Positions 1 through 8,661 of a stretch of DNA of 64,000 nucleotides are shown piece after piece. Below the pieces are notes generated by a model. It searched no databases. It was not told the DNA's origin and saw only the letters and a program-made list of their open reading frames with translations. Within the stretch, counting starts at the first letter, position 1, and the number at the start of each line of letters is the position of its first letter. The translations under genes and the position numbers were made by a program. The stretch spans positions 1 to 64,000 of the forward strand of contig CAKZKQ010000782.1 of assembly GCA_937123825.1 (NCBI GenBank), read 5' to 3'. Source of the DNA: an uncultured Pseudomonadota bacterium. Lineage in GTDB: Bacteria > Myxococcota_A > Bradymonadia > Bradymonadales > GCA-2716585.

Positions 1-630
1 GCCCACTGCCCCGCCACCCCCAACCCGGAGCAGGGAGACCTCGACAACGACGACATCGGCGACGCTTGCGACGACGACCGCGACGGCGATGACGTCGATA
101 ACGACGACGACAACTGCCCCGATGACGCCAACCTCAACCAGGAAGACACCGACGACGACGGCGAAGGCGACGTCTGTGACGACGACCGCGACGGCGACGA
201 CGTCACCAACGACGACGACAACTGCCCCGACACCGCCAACCCCGATCAGGAAGACCTTGACGAGGACGGCGAAGGCGACGCCTGCGATGAGGACCGCGAC
301 GGCGACAACGTCGCCAACGACGACGACAACTGCCCCGATGACGCCAACGCCGACCAGGCCGACGGCGACGAGGACGGCACCGGTGACGCCTGCGACGACG
401 ATGACGTCAACAACGACGCCAACAACGACGCCAACAACGACGCCAACAACGACATCGACGACGGTGATGACAACATCGAAGACGATGACGATGTCTTCAC
501 CGGCGGCACCATCGAAGGCGGTGCCCTCAACTGCGCTCAGGCCGCTGGCCACAGCCCCACCCGCACCCCCGCAGCCCTCTTCCTGATGGCCCTGGGCGCC
601 CTGGTGGTCGCGCGCCGCCGCCGCCGCTGA
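1..630 (+). CDS. TSP3-repeat surface protein with MYXO-CTERM-like anchor (5' partial)
   Basis: The frame is open from base 1 and stops at 628-630, so only the last 209 residues are in the window. It carries at least three tandem thrombospondin type 3 calcium-binding repeats built on DxDxDG / DNCPD-x-N-x-DQ-x-D motifs, each with the paired Cys of NCPD and GDACD. An Asn/Asp linker follows (repeated NNDA). The C-terminus has a Cys (NCAQAAG), a hydrophobic segment (AALFLMALGALVVA) and an Arg run at the very end, which is the layout of MYXO-CTERM sorting tails. It is probably an exported, Ca2+-stabilised protein anchored at the cell surface. The N-terminal functional domain is outside the window, so the specific role is unknown. 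A strong terminator follows at 696. Confidence 0.85.
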   Translation, partial: AHCPATPNPEQGDLDNDDIGDACDDDRDGDDVDNDDDNCPDDANLNQEDTDDDGEGDVCDDDRDGDDVTNDDDNCPDTANPDQEDLDEDGEGDACDEDRDGDNVANDDDNCPDDANADQADGDEDGTGDACDDDDVNNDANNDANNDANNDIDDGDDNIEDDDDVFTGGTIEGGALNCAQAAGHSPTRTPAALFLMALGALVVARRRRR

Positions 631-1058
631 GCCGCCCCACCCACACACCGACGCGCCCGCAGCACCGCGGGCGCCCACACAGCCCCAAACACACCAAAGC
701 CTCTGACCCAACACGCGGTCAGAGGCTTTTCTATTTGGAGTCCCCCGCCCCACAACCCCACAAAGACCGCAACCCAAACCCTATGGGGGCTGCCGCCCCC
801 TCACGGCCGCATCGACGCCTGCTCCCACCGCATGTTGCACCACAACCCACTGGCCACATCACACCTCAGCGCCAAATCCAACCCGCACACGTCGATGCCA
901 CCTCGCGCCCCCGCCCAAAACCCATGGCAAAGGCCGACGCCAACAAAAACGACGCCGCCCATCGGTCCATGTTAAAAACAGGCGCGTATACATCCACAGC
1001 CGCTGGCGCCAAACCTGTCTCAACCCAACTTCTGTGGTCCAAACCAAGGTCATCCCCC
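631..1058. other. Gene-free interval, 428 bp
   Basis: No convincing gene. It holds the terminator of the preceding gene (696-731) and a GC hairpin at 785-800 (GGGGGC, 4-nt loop, GCCCCC) similar to those at 48157-48174 and 48219-48234. The frame of the downstream peptidase stays open back to 735, but that extension is Pro/His/Arg-rich and unlike a protein N-terminus, so I treat it as non-coding leader. Confidence 0.6.
696..731 (+). terminator. Rho-independent terminator
   Basis: A perfect 13-bp stem (696-708 with 717-729), an 8-nt loop and a short T run follow the TSP3-protein gene. The stem starts with AAA and ends with TTT, so it could act on either strand. Confidence 0.9.
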
Positions 1059-2573
1059 ATGTCCCAACCCAATCCCCCAAAAGACACCAAGACGCGCAAA
1101 CCCAGCATGCTGAAACGCGCCCTGCTGGCCTTCGGCGCCGCGCTCCTGCTGCTCGTGAGCGTCTTGCTCGTGCGCACCTTCACCGTCTCCTCCAAGCAGC
1201 TCAACCCGCCCGCACCGCAGCTCCCCAAAGTGGACGGGGACGCCCTGGCCCAGCGCCTGGCCGCCGCCACGCGCCTGAAGACCATCTCCAACGAAGACCC
1301 CTCCAAGGTCGACCGCGAGCCCTTCATGGCCCTCCACAAGCTCATCCAGGACAGCTACCCCAAAGTCCACCAGAGCCTCCAACGTGAGGTCGTGGCCGAG
1401 ATGAGCCTGCTCTACACCTGGCCCGGCACCAACAAAGACGCCGCACCCATTGTCCTGATGGGCCACATGGACGTGGTCCCCATCGAACGCGGCACCGAAA
1501 AGGACTGGGTCCACCCGCCCTTCGACGGCGTCATCAAAGATGGCTACATCTGGGGACGCGGCTCCATGGACGACAAAGCCGGCGTCCTTGGCATCCTGGA
1601 AGCGGTGGAGTTGCTTCTGGGCGAAGACTTCAAACCCAAGCAAACCATCTACCTGGCCTTTGGACACGATGAAGAGGTCGGCGGCGAAGGCGCCAAGGCC
1701 ATGGCCGCGCTGCTCAAAAAGCGCGGCATCAAAGCCGCCATGGTCCTCGTCGAAGGGCTGGTCATCACCGACGGCATCATCCCCGGCCTCAAACCCCCAG
1801 GCGCCCTGATCGGACTGTCCGAAAAAGGCTACCTGAGCGTCGAGTTGACCGTCGAGCTTGAAGGCGGCCACTCCTCCATGCCCCCCAAAAACACCGCCGT
1901 AGGCATCCTCTCGCACGCCATCGCCCAGCTCGACGCCCCCCCGCTGCCCGCCAGACTCGCCGGCCCCGTCAAAGCGCTGTTCGCCACCCTCGGCCCCGAG
2001 ATGCCCTTTGGCATGCGCCTGGCCTTCTCCAACCTCTGGCTTCTAAGCCCCGTTGTCCTGTCCCAACTCGAAGCCAAGACCAGCACCAACGCCACCATCC
2101 GCACCACCACCGCCCCCACCATGTTCCAGGGCAGCGTCAAGGACAACGTCCTGCCCGCCTCCGCCAAGGCCGTCGTCAACTTCCGCATCCTGCCGGGCGA
2201 CACCATGAAGAGCGTGCTGGAACACGTCAAAAACACCGTCAACGACCCCCGCGTCCAAATCAAAGGCCTCACCGGCCTCGGCGGCGACCCCTCGCCGGTC
2301 TCCTCCACCACCTCCGCCGCCTACAACCACCTGGCCACCACCATCCGCCAGATCTACCCCGACGCCGTCGTCTCACCCGCGCTGTGCATCGGCGCCACAG
2401 ACTCTCGCCATTTCCGCGAGGTCGCCGTCGACACCTACCGCTTCCTGCCCCAACGCATGACCCCCGAAGACCGCCCCCGCTTCCACGGCACCAACGAACG
2501 CCTGAGCGTCAAAGATCACACCGATGCGGTCCTCTTCTACCGTCAACTCATCCTGAATTTCTCCCAGAACTGA
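1059..2573 (+). CDS. M20 family metallopeptidase (PM20D1/carboxypeptidase S type), membrane-anchored
   Basis: Zinc-dependent hydrolase of the M20 family, 504 residues, closest in style to carboxypeptidase S / PM20D1 enzymes that hydrolyse N-acyl amino acids or peptides. A single N-terminal membrane segment (about residues 18-40) places the catalytic domain outside the inner membrane. Visible motifs are the metal ligand and catalytic Asp in GHMDVVP (H136, D138), the bridging Asp in WGRGSMDDK (about D171), the catalytic Glu pair in GHDEEVGGE (about 205/206), and a late His in DSRHFREV. The start at 1059 was chosen because the membrane segment follows at once and AAGG lies about 9 nt upstream; the frame is open back to 735 but that part is low-complexity. 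Substrate is not predictable. It appears monocistronic. Confidence 0.9.
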   Translation: MSQPNPPKDTKTRKPSMLKRALLAFGAALLLLVSVLLVRTFTVSSKQLNPPAPQLPKVDGDALAQRLAAATRLKTISNEDPSKVDREPFMALHKLIQDSYPKVHQSLQREVVAEMSLLYTWPGTNKDAAPIVLMGHMDVVPIERGTEKDWVHPPFDGVIKDGYIWGRGSMDDKAGVLGILEAVELLLGEDFKPKQTIYLAFGHDEEVGGEGAKAMAALLKKRGIKAAMVLVEGLVITDGIIPGLKPPGALIGLSEKGYLSVELTVELEGGHSSMPPKNTAVGILSHAIAQLDAPPLPARLAGPVKALFATLGPEMPFGMRLAFSNLWLLSPVVLSQLEAKTSTNATIRTTTAPTMFQGSVKDNVLPASAKAVVNFRILPGDTMKSVLEHVKNTVNDPRVQIKGLTGLGGDPSPVSSTTSAAYNHLATTIRQIYPDAVVSPALCIGATDSRHFREVAVDTYRFLPQRMTPEDRPRFHGTNERLSVKDHTDAVLFYRQLILNFSQN

Positions 2574-2680
2574 TACCAAATTGCAGACGCCCGACTGACT
2601 TTGTGGCGGCCCTAACGGCGTCAGCAACCACGGAACTCGCTTGCGGTGGCGGTGCCACAGCTTCGCTCGTCCCGAGGCTG

Positions 2681-2737
2681 CTGCCATCCGTTATTGCTCG
2701 CCACAAACCAAGCCTTTCGTCTCCATTTTGGTATGAC
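2681..2737 (+). repeat. Dispersed intergenic element, copy 1
   Basis: A 57-bp block starting CTGCCATCC, with ATTGCTCGCC in the middle and ending TTTTGGTATGAC. A clear relative is at 38512-38567 and weaker ones at 48392-48440 and 19639-19661. All four lie between genes. See findings. Confidence 0.55.
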
Positions 2738-2816
2738 CCTGCCCAGTCCCCCTCTCAAACCACCTTTTCCAAGCTCGCCCGATCCCCTCACAGCGGGCTT
2801 TTGCGCTCCCCTTAAA

Positions 2817-2848
2817 AACAAAACACGCAATAAAGTGCGTGTTTTGTT
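2817..2848. terminator. Hairpin terminator, probably for the M20 peptidase gene
   Basis: A perfect 13-bp stem (2817-2829 with 2836-2848) around a 6-nt loop. The 3' arm is T-rich (GTTTTGTT), though no further T run follows. The A-rich 5' arm gives some potential on the other strand as well. Confidence 0.7.
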
Positions 2849-2925
2849 GACAAAGCGAGCCACCGTCGCCATATTTCAAACCGTCAGCGGGCAGATGAAC
2901 GATCGCAAAGGGAACCAGAAGCAAC

Positions 2926-3720
2926 ATGAGCAACCAGAAGACAAACGAAGAGACCTTGCGGCAGGAGCTGCGTCAGCGCGTCATCTACGCGCTGCTTAGC
3001 CCCGCAGTGAGGTTGGCGCAGGTCTTCGGCGTTGGGCTCAAGGATCTGCGAGGCTTGTTGGACACGGCCTACTTTCAGCAACTGCGCAACAGCGACCTGA
3101 CCCATCAGGACATCGCCAAAGCGTTGGGAGTCAGCGAGCGCACCGCCGTCAAGCTCTCTCGCCAGGCGCGCGAGCAGTTCCTGGAAGCTTCCAGACAGCA
3201 CAACCTCCCACGGCGCATCGAGTTCATGCTCGGCGCCGAGCCCATGGGGCTGGGGAGAATCGGGCAACTCTTGCCCGACACCGACGCCATTCACGTGGCC
3301 AACGCTGTCCAGGAGTTGTTGCGTCAGAAGAGGATCATCGAGGTGCAGGGGCGCACGCTGAAGTACGCCCCATCGGCCGCCGTGCGCAGCCTGCCAAGGG
3401 ACACCTTGATGGCCCGCGTCGGAGGTCTCAACAGCCTCGCCGAGAACCTGACCAACGCCGTCTACGGGCGCTTCTTCAAAGAAGAACCCCGCACCTTCGC
3501 CAGAACCCTGACCTTCCGCGGCGGACCCGAGATCTACGAGCAACGGGCCAGCTTCTACCAGGAGGTCATCCTGCCTGGTTTTCGGGACATTCACCGCCCT
3601 GAGGGCGAGCTGAGCCTGGAAGAGCGTCAGGAGCTTGAGGCGGCGCAAATCTCACTTTGCTGGGCCCCCTACGAGTACATTGATCCAAATCAAGAAAAGA
3701 TGGTGAACGAGGGAGAATGA
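2926..3720 (+). CDS. HTH-domain transcriptional regulator, DUF6502-like
   Basis: 264 residues, cytoplasmic, no signal peptide. The N-terminal third resembles the DUF6502-like group of delta/gammaproteobacterial proteins: an opening helix region (LSPAVRLAQVFGVGLKDLRGLLDTAYF) followed by a helix-turn-helix (LTHQDIAKALGVSERTAVKLSRQ, about residues 63-86). The remainder looks like a second winged region (ELLRQKRIIEVQGRTLKYAP) and an uncharacterised C-terminal part. The stop overlaps the ATG of the following Cys-rich lipoprotein (ATGA), so the two are translationally coupled and the regulator may control that lipoprotein. The family link is from memory of sequence style and is the least certain part. 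Confidence 0.65.
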   Translation: MSNQKTNEETLRQELRQRVIYALLSPAVRLAQVFGVGLKDLRGLLDTAYFQQLRNSDLTHQDIAKALGVSERTAVKLSRQAREQFLEASRQHNLPRRIEFMLGAEPMGLGRIGQLLPDTDAIHVANAVQELLRQKRIIEVQGRTLKYAPSAAVRSLPRDTLMARVGGLNSLAENLTNAVYGRFFKEEPRTFARTLTFRGGPEIYEQRASFYQEVILPGFRDIHRPEGELSLEERQELEAAQISLCWAPYEYIDPNQEKMVNEGE

Positions 3721-5510
3721 CCATGACGGCACGCAAGACCATTTTGGGTCTGGGTCCGCTGATGCTCCTGGCCGCACTGGCCATGGGGTGCGAGGACGAC
3801 ACGACTTACAGCGCCACCGACTGTCCTTCACAGAGCAGCGCCATAGAGGTTGAGGGCGACACCTACTGTGTCTTTATCGAAGAAGGCTTTTTGGCCGACG
3901 ACTGCCCCGAGCCTTTCGCCAACGGCACCGAGCTTCAGGACGGCGTGATCGTCTGCGCCGAGGACGACGGGGACATCCCCCGCGAAGAGATCAAGTCTGA
4001 GCTTGAAGAGCGCGGCCTGATTGAAGAAGAGATGCAGGCCTGCACCGAGGACAGCGACTGCCCTGACAGCCCCTCAACGCAGTCCTGTGACGGCAACATC
4101 GCCACCTCAACCCCTGGCGGCTCAGGCGCCTGCGTCCAGGGTTTCTGCACCGTCCAAAGCGAGCCAATCGCCCCCATGGGCGTGGACTGCAGCGAGACGG
4201 GCCAAACCTGCCAGGACGGCGCCTGCGTCGGTCCCATCTCTTGCAATGACGACGGTGACTGCCCCGACGAACCCGACACGCCCTTTTGTGAAGGCGACGT
4301 GGCGGTCGAGCCGGTGGGCGCCGCAGGGGTTTGCCAGGATGGCATGTGCACCCTTCAAGGACTGACCGTTGAGCCCACACGCACCGACTGCACCCAGATG
4401 GGCCTGAGCTGCCGCGAAGGACAGTGCGTGGTGGTCGAGAACATGCCGATGTGCGAAGAAGCCAGCGACTGCCCCGATCGGATTGAAGAACCCTACTGCG
4501 ACGGCAACAACGCCATCGAGGGGGAGACTGAGCAGGCGTTGTGTGAAGAAGGCCAGTGCGTCTATCAAACGGTACCGGGCACCAACATCACCGACTGCAC
4601 CGAGACGGGCCAAACCTGCCAGGGTGGCGCCTGCGTCGGCCCCATCGCCTGCACCGAGGACAGCCAGTGCCCCGACGATCCCGGCCTGCCAAGCTGCCGA
4701 GGCAACGTCGCCGTTGATCCTCCTGGCGCCACGGGCGTCTGCTCTGAAGGCACGTGCGGCCTGGAAGGCCCAACAGTCGAGCCCACCGAGACCGACTGCG
4801 CCGCCCAGGGTCAAGTTTGCGAGGATGGCCAGTGCGTCGCCCCTCAGTCCTGCCAGGAAGACAGCGACTGCCCCGACGACCCCGGTGAATTCCGCTGCGA
4901 CGGCAACACCCTGAGGGTCATCCGCAGCCCCGCCGGCGGCGAGTGCTTCAACAACGTCTGTGGTCTTGAAGGTCCCCAGGCCGAGGACATCGACTGCACC
5001 GAGTTTGGCCAGATTTGTCGGGGTGACATCTGCGTGAACAATGAGCCCGAGTGCACCTCGGACGAAGAGTGTCCCCAACCGGTGCCCTTCTCGGGCTGCG
5101 AGGGCAACACCGCTGTGAACATCTTCGCCGCCGGGTTCTGCTCCGAAGAACAGACGTGCGAAATCGACGGCGAGGAGACCACCACGCCCTGCGGCGACCT
5201 GCTGCGCTACTGCGACACCGGTGAGTGCGTCGAAGCGCTCAACCAGACCCCCTCGGAGCGCGTCTCGACCCAGCCCGGCCACGACTACTGCGACACCGTG
5301 GACGACTGCGTGGCCATCTACACCGGCTGCGGCAACTGCGAGAACGACTGCGCCGCCATCAACACTGACCTTGAAGGCGCCTACGAAGGCCTGCTCAACT
5401 GCGAGGCGTACGACGGCCCCGAGTGCGACTTTGATTGCCACCCCGACAGCGGCCTGACCCGGTTGACCTGCGAGAACAACCGCTGCCTCATCCGGGACCT
5501 CGACCCCTGA
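3717..5510 (+). CDS. Cys-rich repeat lipoprotein (six ~66-residue repeats)
   Basis: 597 residues. The signal peptide ends in a lipobox, LAMGC (Cys about residue 25), so it is a lipoprotein. The body is six tandem repeats of about 65-67 residues, each with roughly eight Cys in the order CxEDSDCPD, CDGN, GxC, GxC, TDC, GQxC, GxCV. They are probably disulfide-stabilised modules on the cell surface. The last ~100 residues (DYCDTVDDCVAIYTGCGNCENDC onward) form a different Cys-rich domain. It overlaps the upstream HTH gene by ATGA; an ATG two codons later (3723) is an alternative start. Parts of repeats 1 and 3 are nearly identical at DNA level (4188-4238 and 4599-4645), suggesting recent duplication or conversion. 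No enzymatic function is evident. Confidence 0.8.
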   Translation: MTMTARKTILGLGPLMLLAALAMGCEDDTTYSATDCPSQSSAIEVEGDTYCVFIEEGFLADDCPEPFANGTELQDGVIVCAEDDGDIPREEIKSELEERGLIEEEMQACTEDSDCPDSPSTQSCDGNIATSTPGGSGACVQGFCTVQSEPIAPMGVDCSETGQTCQDGACVGPISCNDDGDCPDEPDTPFCEGDVAVEPVGAAGVCQDGMCTLQGLTVEPTRTDCTQMGLSCREGQCVVVENMPMCEEASDCPDRIEEPYCDGNNAIEGETEQALCEEGQCVYQTVPGTNITDCTETGQTCQGGACVGPIACTEDSQCPDDPGLPSCRGNVAVDPPGATGVCSEGTCGLEGPTVEPTETDCAAQGQVCEDGQCVAPQSCQEDSDCPDDPGEFRCDGNTLRVIRSPAGGECFNNVCGLEGPQAEDIDCTEFGQICRGDICVNNEPECTSDEECPQPVPFSGCEGNTAVNIFAAGFCSEEQTCEIDGEETTTPCGDLLRYCDTGECVEALNQTPSERVSTQPGHDYCDTVDDCVAIYTGCGNCENDCAAINTDLEGAYEGLLNCEAYDGPECDFDCHPDSGLTRLTCENNRCLIRDLDP

Positions 5511-5531
5511 TTTGGCGGCGCCCCAAGCACA

Positions 5532-5557
5532 AAACGCGCTGAACAATCAGCGCGTTT
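5532..5557. terminator. Hairpin after the Cys-rich lipoprotein gene
   Basis: A perfect 11-bp stem (5532-5542 with 5547-5557) with a tight ACAA loop. The palindrome starts AAA and ends TTT, so it could serve both convergent genes. Confidence 0.75.
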
Positions 5558-5564
5558 CATGCTC

Positions 5565-5619
5565 AAACCCGTGTTTAAAGCCCTCTTGATGGGCGGCAGA
5601 CACGGGTTTTATTGTTTTT
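5565..5619. terminator. Second terminator hairpin between convergent genes
   Basis: A 10-bp outer stem (5565-5574 with 5600-5609) encloses a small hairpin (GCCC at 5580-5583 with GGGC at 5591-5594). TTTTATTGTTTTT follows. Together with 5532-5557 it forms a double terminator between this gene and the thioredoxin-like gene on the minus strand. Confidence 0.8.
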
Positions 5620-5682
5620 GGAGCGTCAAAAGACCCGCAACTCCTTTGGTGGCCTGCTGGCAGTCTTGTGAGCCGGACAGGT

Positions 5683-6177
5683 TCAGGAGCGCGAAGCGAC
5701 CTTCTTGACCATGCCCAGGAACTCGTCGGCCGAGATCAGCTTGTCCAGCTTGACCGAGCGGACCACTTCGCCCTTCTCGTCAAAGAAGACGACCGCCGGG
5801 AGGCTATCGACCTCAAACTTGTCGGCGATCTTCTTGCGGGCCTTGTCGCTGCCGTCGGTCATGTCCACGTGCACTTTGACAAAGCCTTCGAGGGCCTTTT
5901 GGACCTTCTTGTCGGCCAGGGTGCCATCGACCATCTTGTCGCAAGAGCCGCAGGCGTCGGTGCCAAAGAAGGCCACCACGGGTTTGGCGTCTTTTTTGGC
6001 GTCGACCAGAGCCTTGTCAAAGTCGGTGCGCCAGGACAGGCGCTCGTTCTGGGTCCGCTTGGCCACTTTGGCGCTGTCACAGGCCTGCGAGGGGCTCTCC
6101 ATCCCCACGCCGACAAAACCCACCACCAATGCACCGGTCAACACCGCCGTCAACGCCGCTTTCATCCAGCTTTTCAT
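5683..6177 (-). CDS. Exported thioredoxin-fold protein (CGSC active site)
   Basis: 164 residues with an N-terminal signal sequence or membrane anchor (MKSWMKAALTAVLTGALVVGF). The thioredoxin fold is shown by VVAFFGTDACGSCDKM with the redox pair CGSC, followed by a VKVHVDMTD strand and the cis-Pro region SLPAVVFFDEKG. It resembles the C-terminal domain of DsbD and other periplasmic thiol-disulfide proteins. The likely role is reduction or isomerisation of disulfides outside the cytoplasm, fitting a genome with many Cys-rich secreted proteins. The start at 6177 has GAGG 6 nt upstream; an in-frame ATG ten codons earlier lacks a comparable site. Confidence 0.85.
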   Translation of the reverse strand: MKSWMKAALTAVLTGALVVGFVGVGMESPSQACDSAKVAKRTQNERLSWRTDFDKALVDAKKDAKPVVAFFGTDACGSCDKMVDGTLADKKVQKALEGFVKVHVDMTDGSDKARKKIADKFEVDSLPAVVFFDEKGEVVRSVKLDKLISADEFLGMVKKVASRS

Positions 6178-6335
6178 CACAAACCTCGTCGTTGTTAGTT
6201 CGCTCATTCAGGCCAGAGTCCACGGCCTTTGTCGGTCGAGGCGTTTGCGCGCCTCCAAACCCACCAACGGGACCATAGCACCGCTTGTTCCCTGTTCCAA
6301 CACCCGTTCTTGATGCGCGCTGTCCTTCAAAGGAC

Positions 6336-8567
6336 TCATCCGGCAGCCTCATCGGCGTCAGGGGCGACCTGATCGGGCGCTTCGGACTCATGATGTCCAA
6401 CGTCCCCGGTGGGCAACGCTGTGGTGTGGTGGAAGTGGCTGTAGTCGATCATCATCCGCCCATCGGGGAGTTGATCCAGGATGTCCACAAAGCGCTCACC
6501 AAAGCGCACGTCCTCGGGAAAATAGACGTGGCGCGCGTGGGTGGTCTGGGCGTAAGTGGCGTCGTAACCCGTCATGGTGATGATCAGCGTCAGAAGCTGC
6601 TCGTCGATGTTTTCGCTGGTCAGCCCGTAGAGTGGGCTCTCTTCGTCGATGGGGTGAAAGATGGTCCAGGTCAGCGTAAAGAGCGGCGTGCGGTGACGCA
6701 CCAGCTTCAACTCGTGCAAACGGCGCATGTGGACGCCTTCTGGACTGAAATCGTCTTTGAGCACCGCCAGGCGAACGTTGGCCTCCACGATGTCGTTGCC
6801 CCGGGCGTTGCCCACGCGCATCTGAAGCATGGGCACGCCGTGGTGTTGGTGCACGACAGCCACCTTGCTAAAGAGAACGCCGCGCTGGGGCCGCGCCATC
6901 TTGGCAAAGGCGATGCCGGTGACCAGCGCCACGCCGACCACCGCCAGGCCCGCCTCAATGGTGACCAGCGCGTGGGCGTAGTTGGACTCGGGCGCCATGG
7001 CCCCGTACCCGATGGTCGTCATGGTCTGGACGCTAAAATAGAAGGCGTCCATGAAAGACTGCGGCTCCACGTTGGCCACCGAACCGGGCTCCAACATATA
7101 GAGCGCCGCAAAGACCCCGTTGGCGATGACGTAGAGCAGCGTGGTCGCCCCCAGCAGGCGCCACCAGGACCCCTCCATAAAGAAGAAGTAAAGATCCCGG
7201 CGCATCTCATCGGGGGTGTTTTTGCGCACCGCTTCGGCCAAATCGCGCCGCAGCGGCCGTTTGACAGCCAGATGGGGCTGATTGGGCGCGCGGTTGTCGT
7301 GCTCCTGGACCTGAACCGACCCAAAAACCTCGGCGTGCATCGCGTGCTCATCTTCAAAGAGCGGCGCCATCCAAAGATCAAAGACCACCTGGAGGACACA
7401 GACCAGCGACACAATGCCGGTAAAGGCCCACACCGGCAGAAAGGACGCCGTCGAGGCCAGCGCCAGGAGCACCAACGCCGAGCAAAAACGCATGTTGACC
7501 CTGGCGCGGTCGCTGAGTTCAGCCTGACGGCGCTCGGTCACCGCGTCGATCACCCCGACGCTCAAAAAGACCAGCGCCAACGCCCCGCACAAAAACCAGC
7601 CATACTTTGGGTTGGTCATCGCCATCGGGTCCAGCAGCACCACCTTCTTGATCGCCACCCCCGTGGCCGTCACCGCCGCCATCATCGGCAAGTGGGCGTA
7701 GATCCACACAATGCTGGCCATCCGGCGGCGCTTGATCCTTGAGCCCGCCACGTCATCAAAATAGATCCACCAGATCGAACAGGTGATCGACAGCGCCATG
7801 GCGCACATCACCGCGTCGGGGGTCGTCACCCCGTCGGGCACAAAGGTCACCTCACCGGTGGGCGACACCACATGCCAGTGCGACGACAGCTGGCCCAGGA
7901 CCTTCACAAAGGACTCCCCCAGCACAATCAGCGTCAGCAACCCGTAGCGCTCGGAGAAGTGCAAGATGTCCAGCGGGCGCTCCTGGGCCAACTCGTTGGC
8001 CTTGGGCGTCAGCGGCACCACCACATCCCACACCATCGCCACACCCCACAGGACCACCGCCCACTGAAAGGGCAAAAACGCCGACACCGTCCACATCACC
8101 GCCCCGACGGCAAAGCCACCCGAGAAGATCCGCGCGATGTCGCGCGCCTCGGGCACCTGGAGGTAACTGCGCAAATAGAGCAGCACCAGCACCCACCGCG
8201 CCGCCGCGTAGTGCAGCGAAAAAAGCAGCGGCTCGCCCTCAAGCACCTGGGGGATGACGATCGCCACAGCGCCCACACAGAACATCTGCACGAAGATCAT
8301 CAACCGATGCAGGAAGTCATCGACGATGAAGCGGTTGGAGAAGAAGGTGAAGCCGGTCCACGTGTACCACAGCGGCCAGAAGAGCGCCGCGAAGCCCAGC
8401 AGCGCCGCCAACGGCGCCTGCCCGATGTTGGCGCTCAGCGCGTTGCCAAGCTGAATCAACGTCGCGACGTAGATCAGATCATAGAAGAGCTCCAGCCAGT
8501 TGACCTTGCGCTCGTGACCATCAAGGAGACTGTGGATCTTGGGGACATGATACCAGCGACTTTGCAT
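6336..8567 (-). CDS. LtrA-like membrane domain fused to an inward-rectifier (KirBac-type) K+ channel
   Basis: 743 residues. The first ~400 residues are a polytopic membrane domain of the low-temperature-requirement A (LtrA) family, with the typical opening NWLELFYDLIYVATLIQLGN and the SERYGLLTLIVLGESF motif. From about residue 440 a complete Kir-type channel follows: first pore helix, selectivity filter TIGYG (about residue 520), second pore helix, then the cytoplasmic Kir domain with LFSKVAVVHQHHGVP, GNDIVEANVRLAVL and MRRLHELKLVRHRTPLF. Both halves look intact and no frameshift is visible between them. The start at 8567 (MQSRWYHV) has GGAAGG just upstream; the frame is open to 8633. It lies 94 bp after a TetR gene on the same strand, which may regulate it. 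LtrA function is not well established, so the combined role is unknown; K+ conductance is the only supported activity. Confidence 0.85.
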   Translation of the reverse strand: MQSRWYHVPKIHSLLDGHERKVNWLELFYDLIYVATLIQLGNALSANIGQAPLAALLGFAALFWPLWYTWTGFTFFSNRFIVDDFLHRLMIFVQMFCVGAVAIVIPQVLEGEPLLFSLHYAAARWVLVLLYLRSYLQVPEARDIARIFSGGFAVGAVMWTVSAFLPFQWAVVLWGVAMVWDVVVPLTPKANELAQERPLDILHFSERYGLLTLIVLGESFVKVLGQLSSHWHVVSPTGEVTFVPDGVTTPDAVMCAMALSITCSIWWIYFDDVAGSRIKRRRMASIVWIYAHLPMMAAVTATGVAIKKVVLLDPMAMTNPKYGWFLCGALALVFLSVGVIDAVTERRQAELSDRARVNMRFCSALVLLALASTASFLPVWAFTGIVSLVCVLQVVFDLWMAPLFEDEHAMHAEVFGSVQVQEHDNRAPNQPHLAVKRPLRRDLAEAVRKNTPDEMRRDLYFFFMEGSWWRLLGATTLLYVIANGVFAALYMLEPGSVANVEPQSFMDAFYFSVQTMTTIGYGAMAPESNYAHALVTIEAGLAVVGVALVTGIAFAKMARPQRGVLFSKVAVVHQHHGVPMLQMRVGNARGNDIVEANVRLAVLKDDFSPEGVHMRRLHELKLVRHRTPLFTLTWTIFHPIDEESPLYGLTSENIDEQLLTLIITMTGYDATYAQTTHARHVYFPEDVRFGERFVDILDQLPDGRMMIDYSHFHHTTALPTGDVGHHESEAPDQVAPDADEAAG

Positions 8568-8661
8568 AACCCTTCCTTTGCCCCGCCAGACACCGCGCTT
8601 TGTTGACTCCTGGAGGCAGGCCAAGAAGCGCACATGAGCGCCCCAGGCAAGCCCAGACCCA

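Larger units (their letters stand above)
2574..2925. other. Gene-free interval, 352 bp, with a dispersed element and a terminator
   Basis: No supported gene. It contains one copy of the dispersed intergenic element (2681-2737) and a strong hairpin at 2817-2848. The short ORFs crossing it have no protein-like composition. Confidence 0.6.

Noticed and set aside
60-420. Direct DNA repeats that could suggest a CRISPR array
   Set aside because: The repeats are in frame, vary at codon third positions and encode TSP3 modules; there are no spacers of constant length.
89-586. Threonine-rich ORF near the window start
   Set aside because: A frame-shifted reading of GAC/GAT-rich TSP3 repeats. The true frame gives DNCPD motifs and a C-terminal anchor.
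735-1058. N-terminal extension of the M20 peptidase
   Set aside because: Pro/His/Arg-rich, lacks family similarity, and would bury the membrane anchor; the ATG at 1059 is directly followed by a good anchor.
4122-5546. Long open frame on the minus strand opposite the Cys-rich lipoprotein
   Set aside because: High-GC codon bias leaves the antisense frame open. The product is Ala/Val/Gly-rich with no motif, while the plus-strand product has a signal peptide and ordered Cys repeats.
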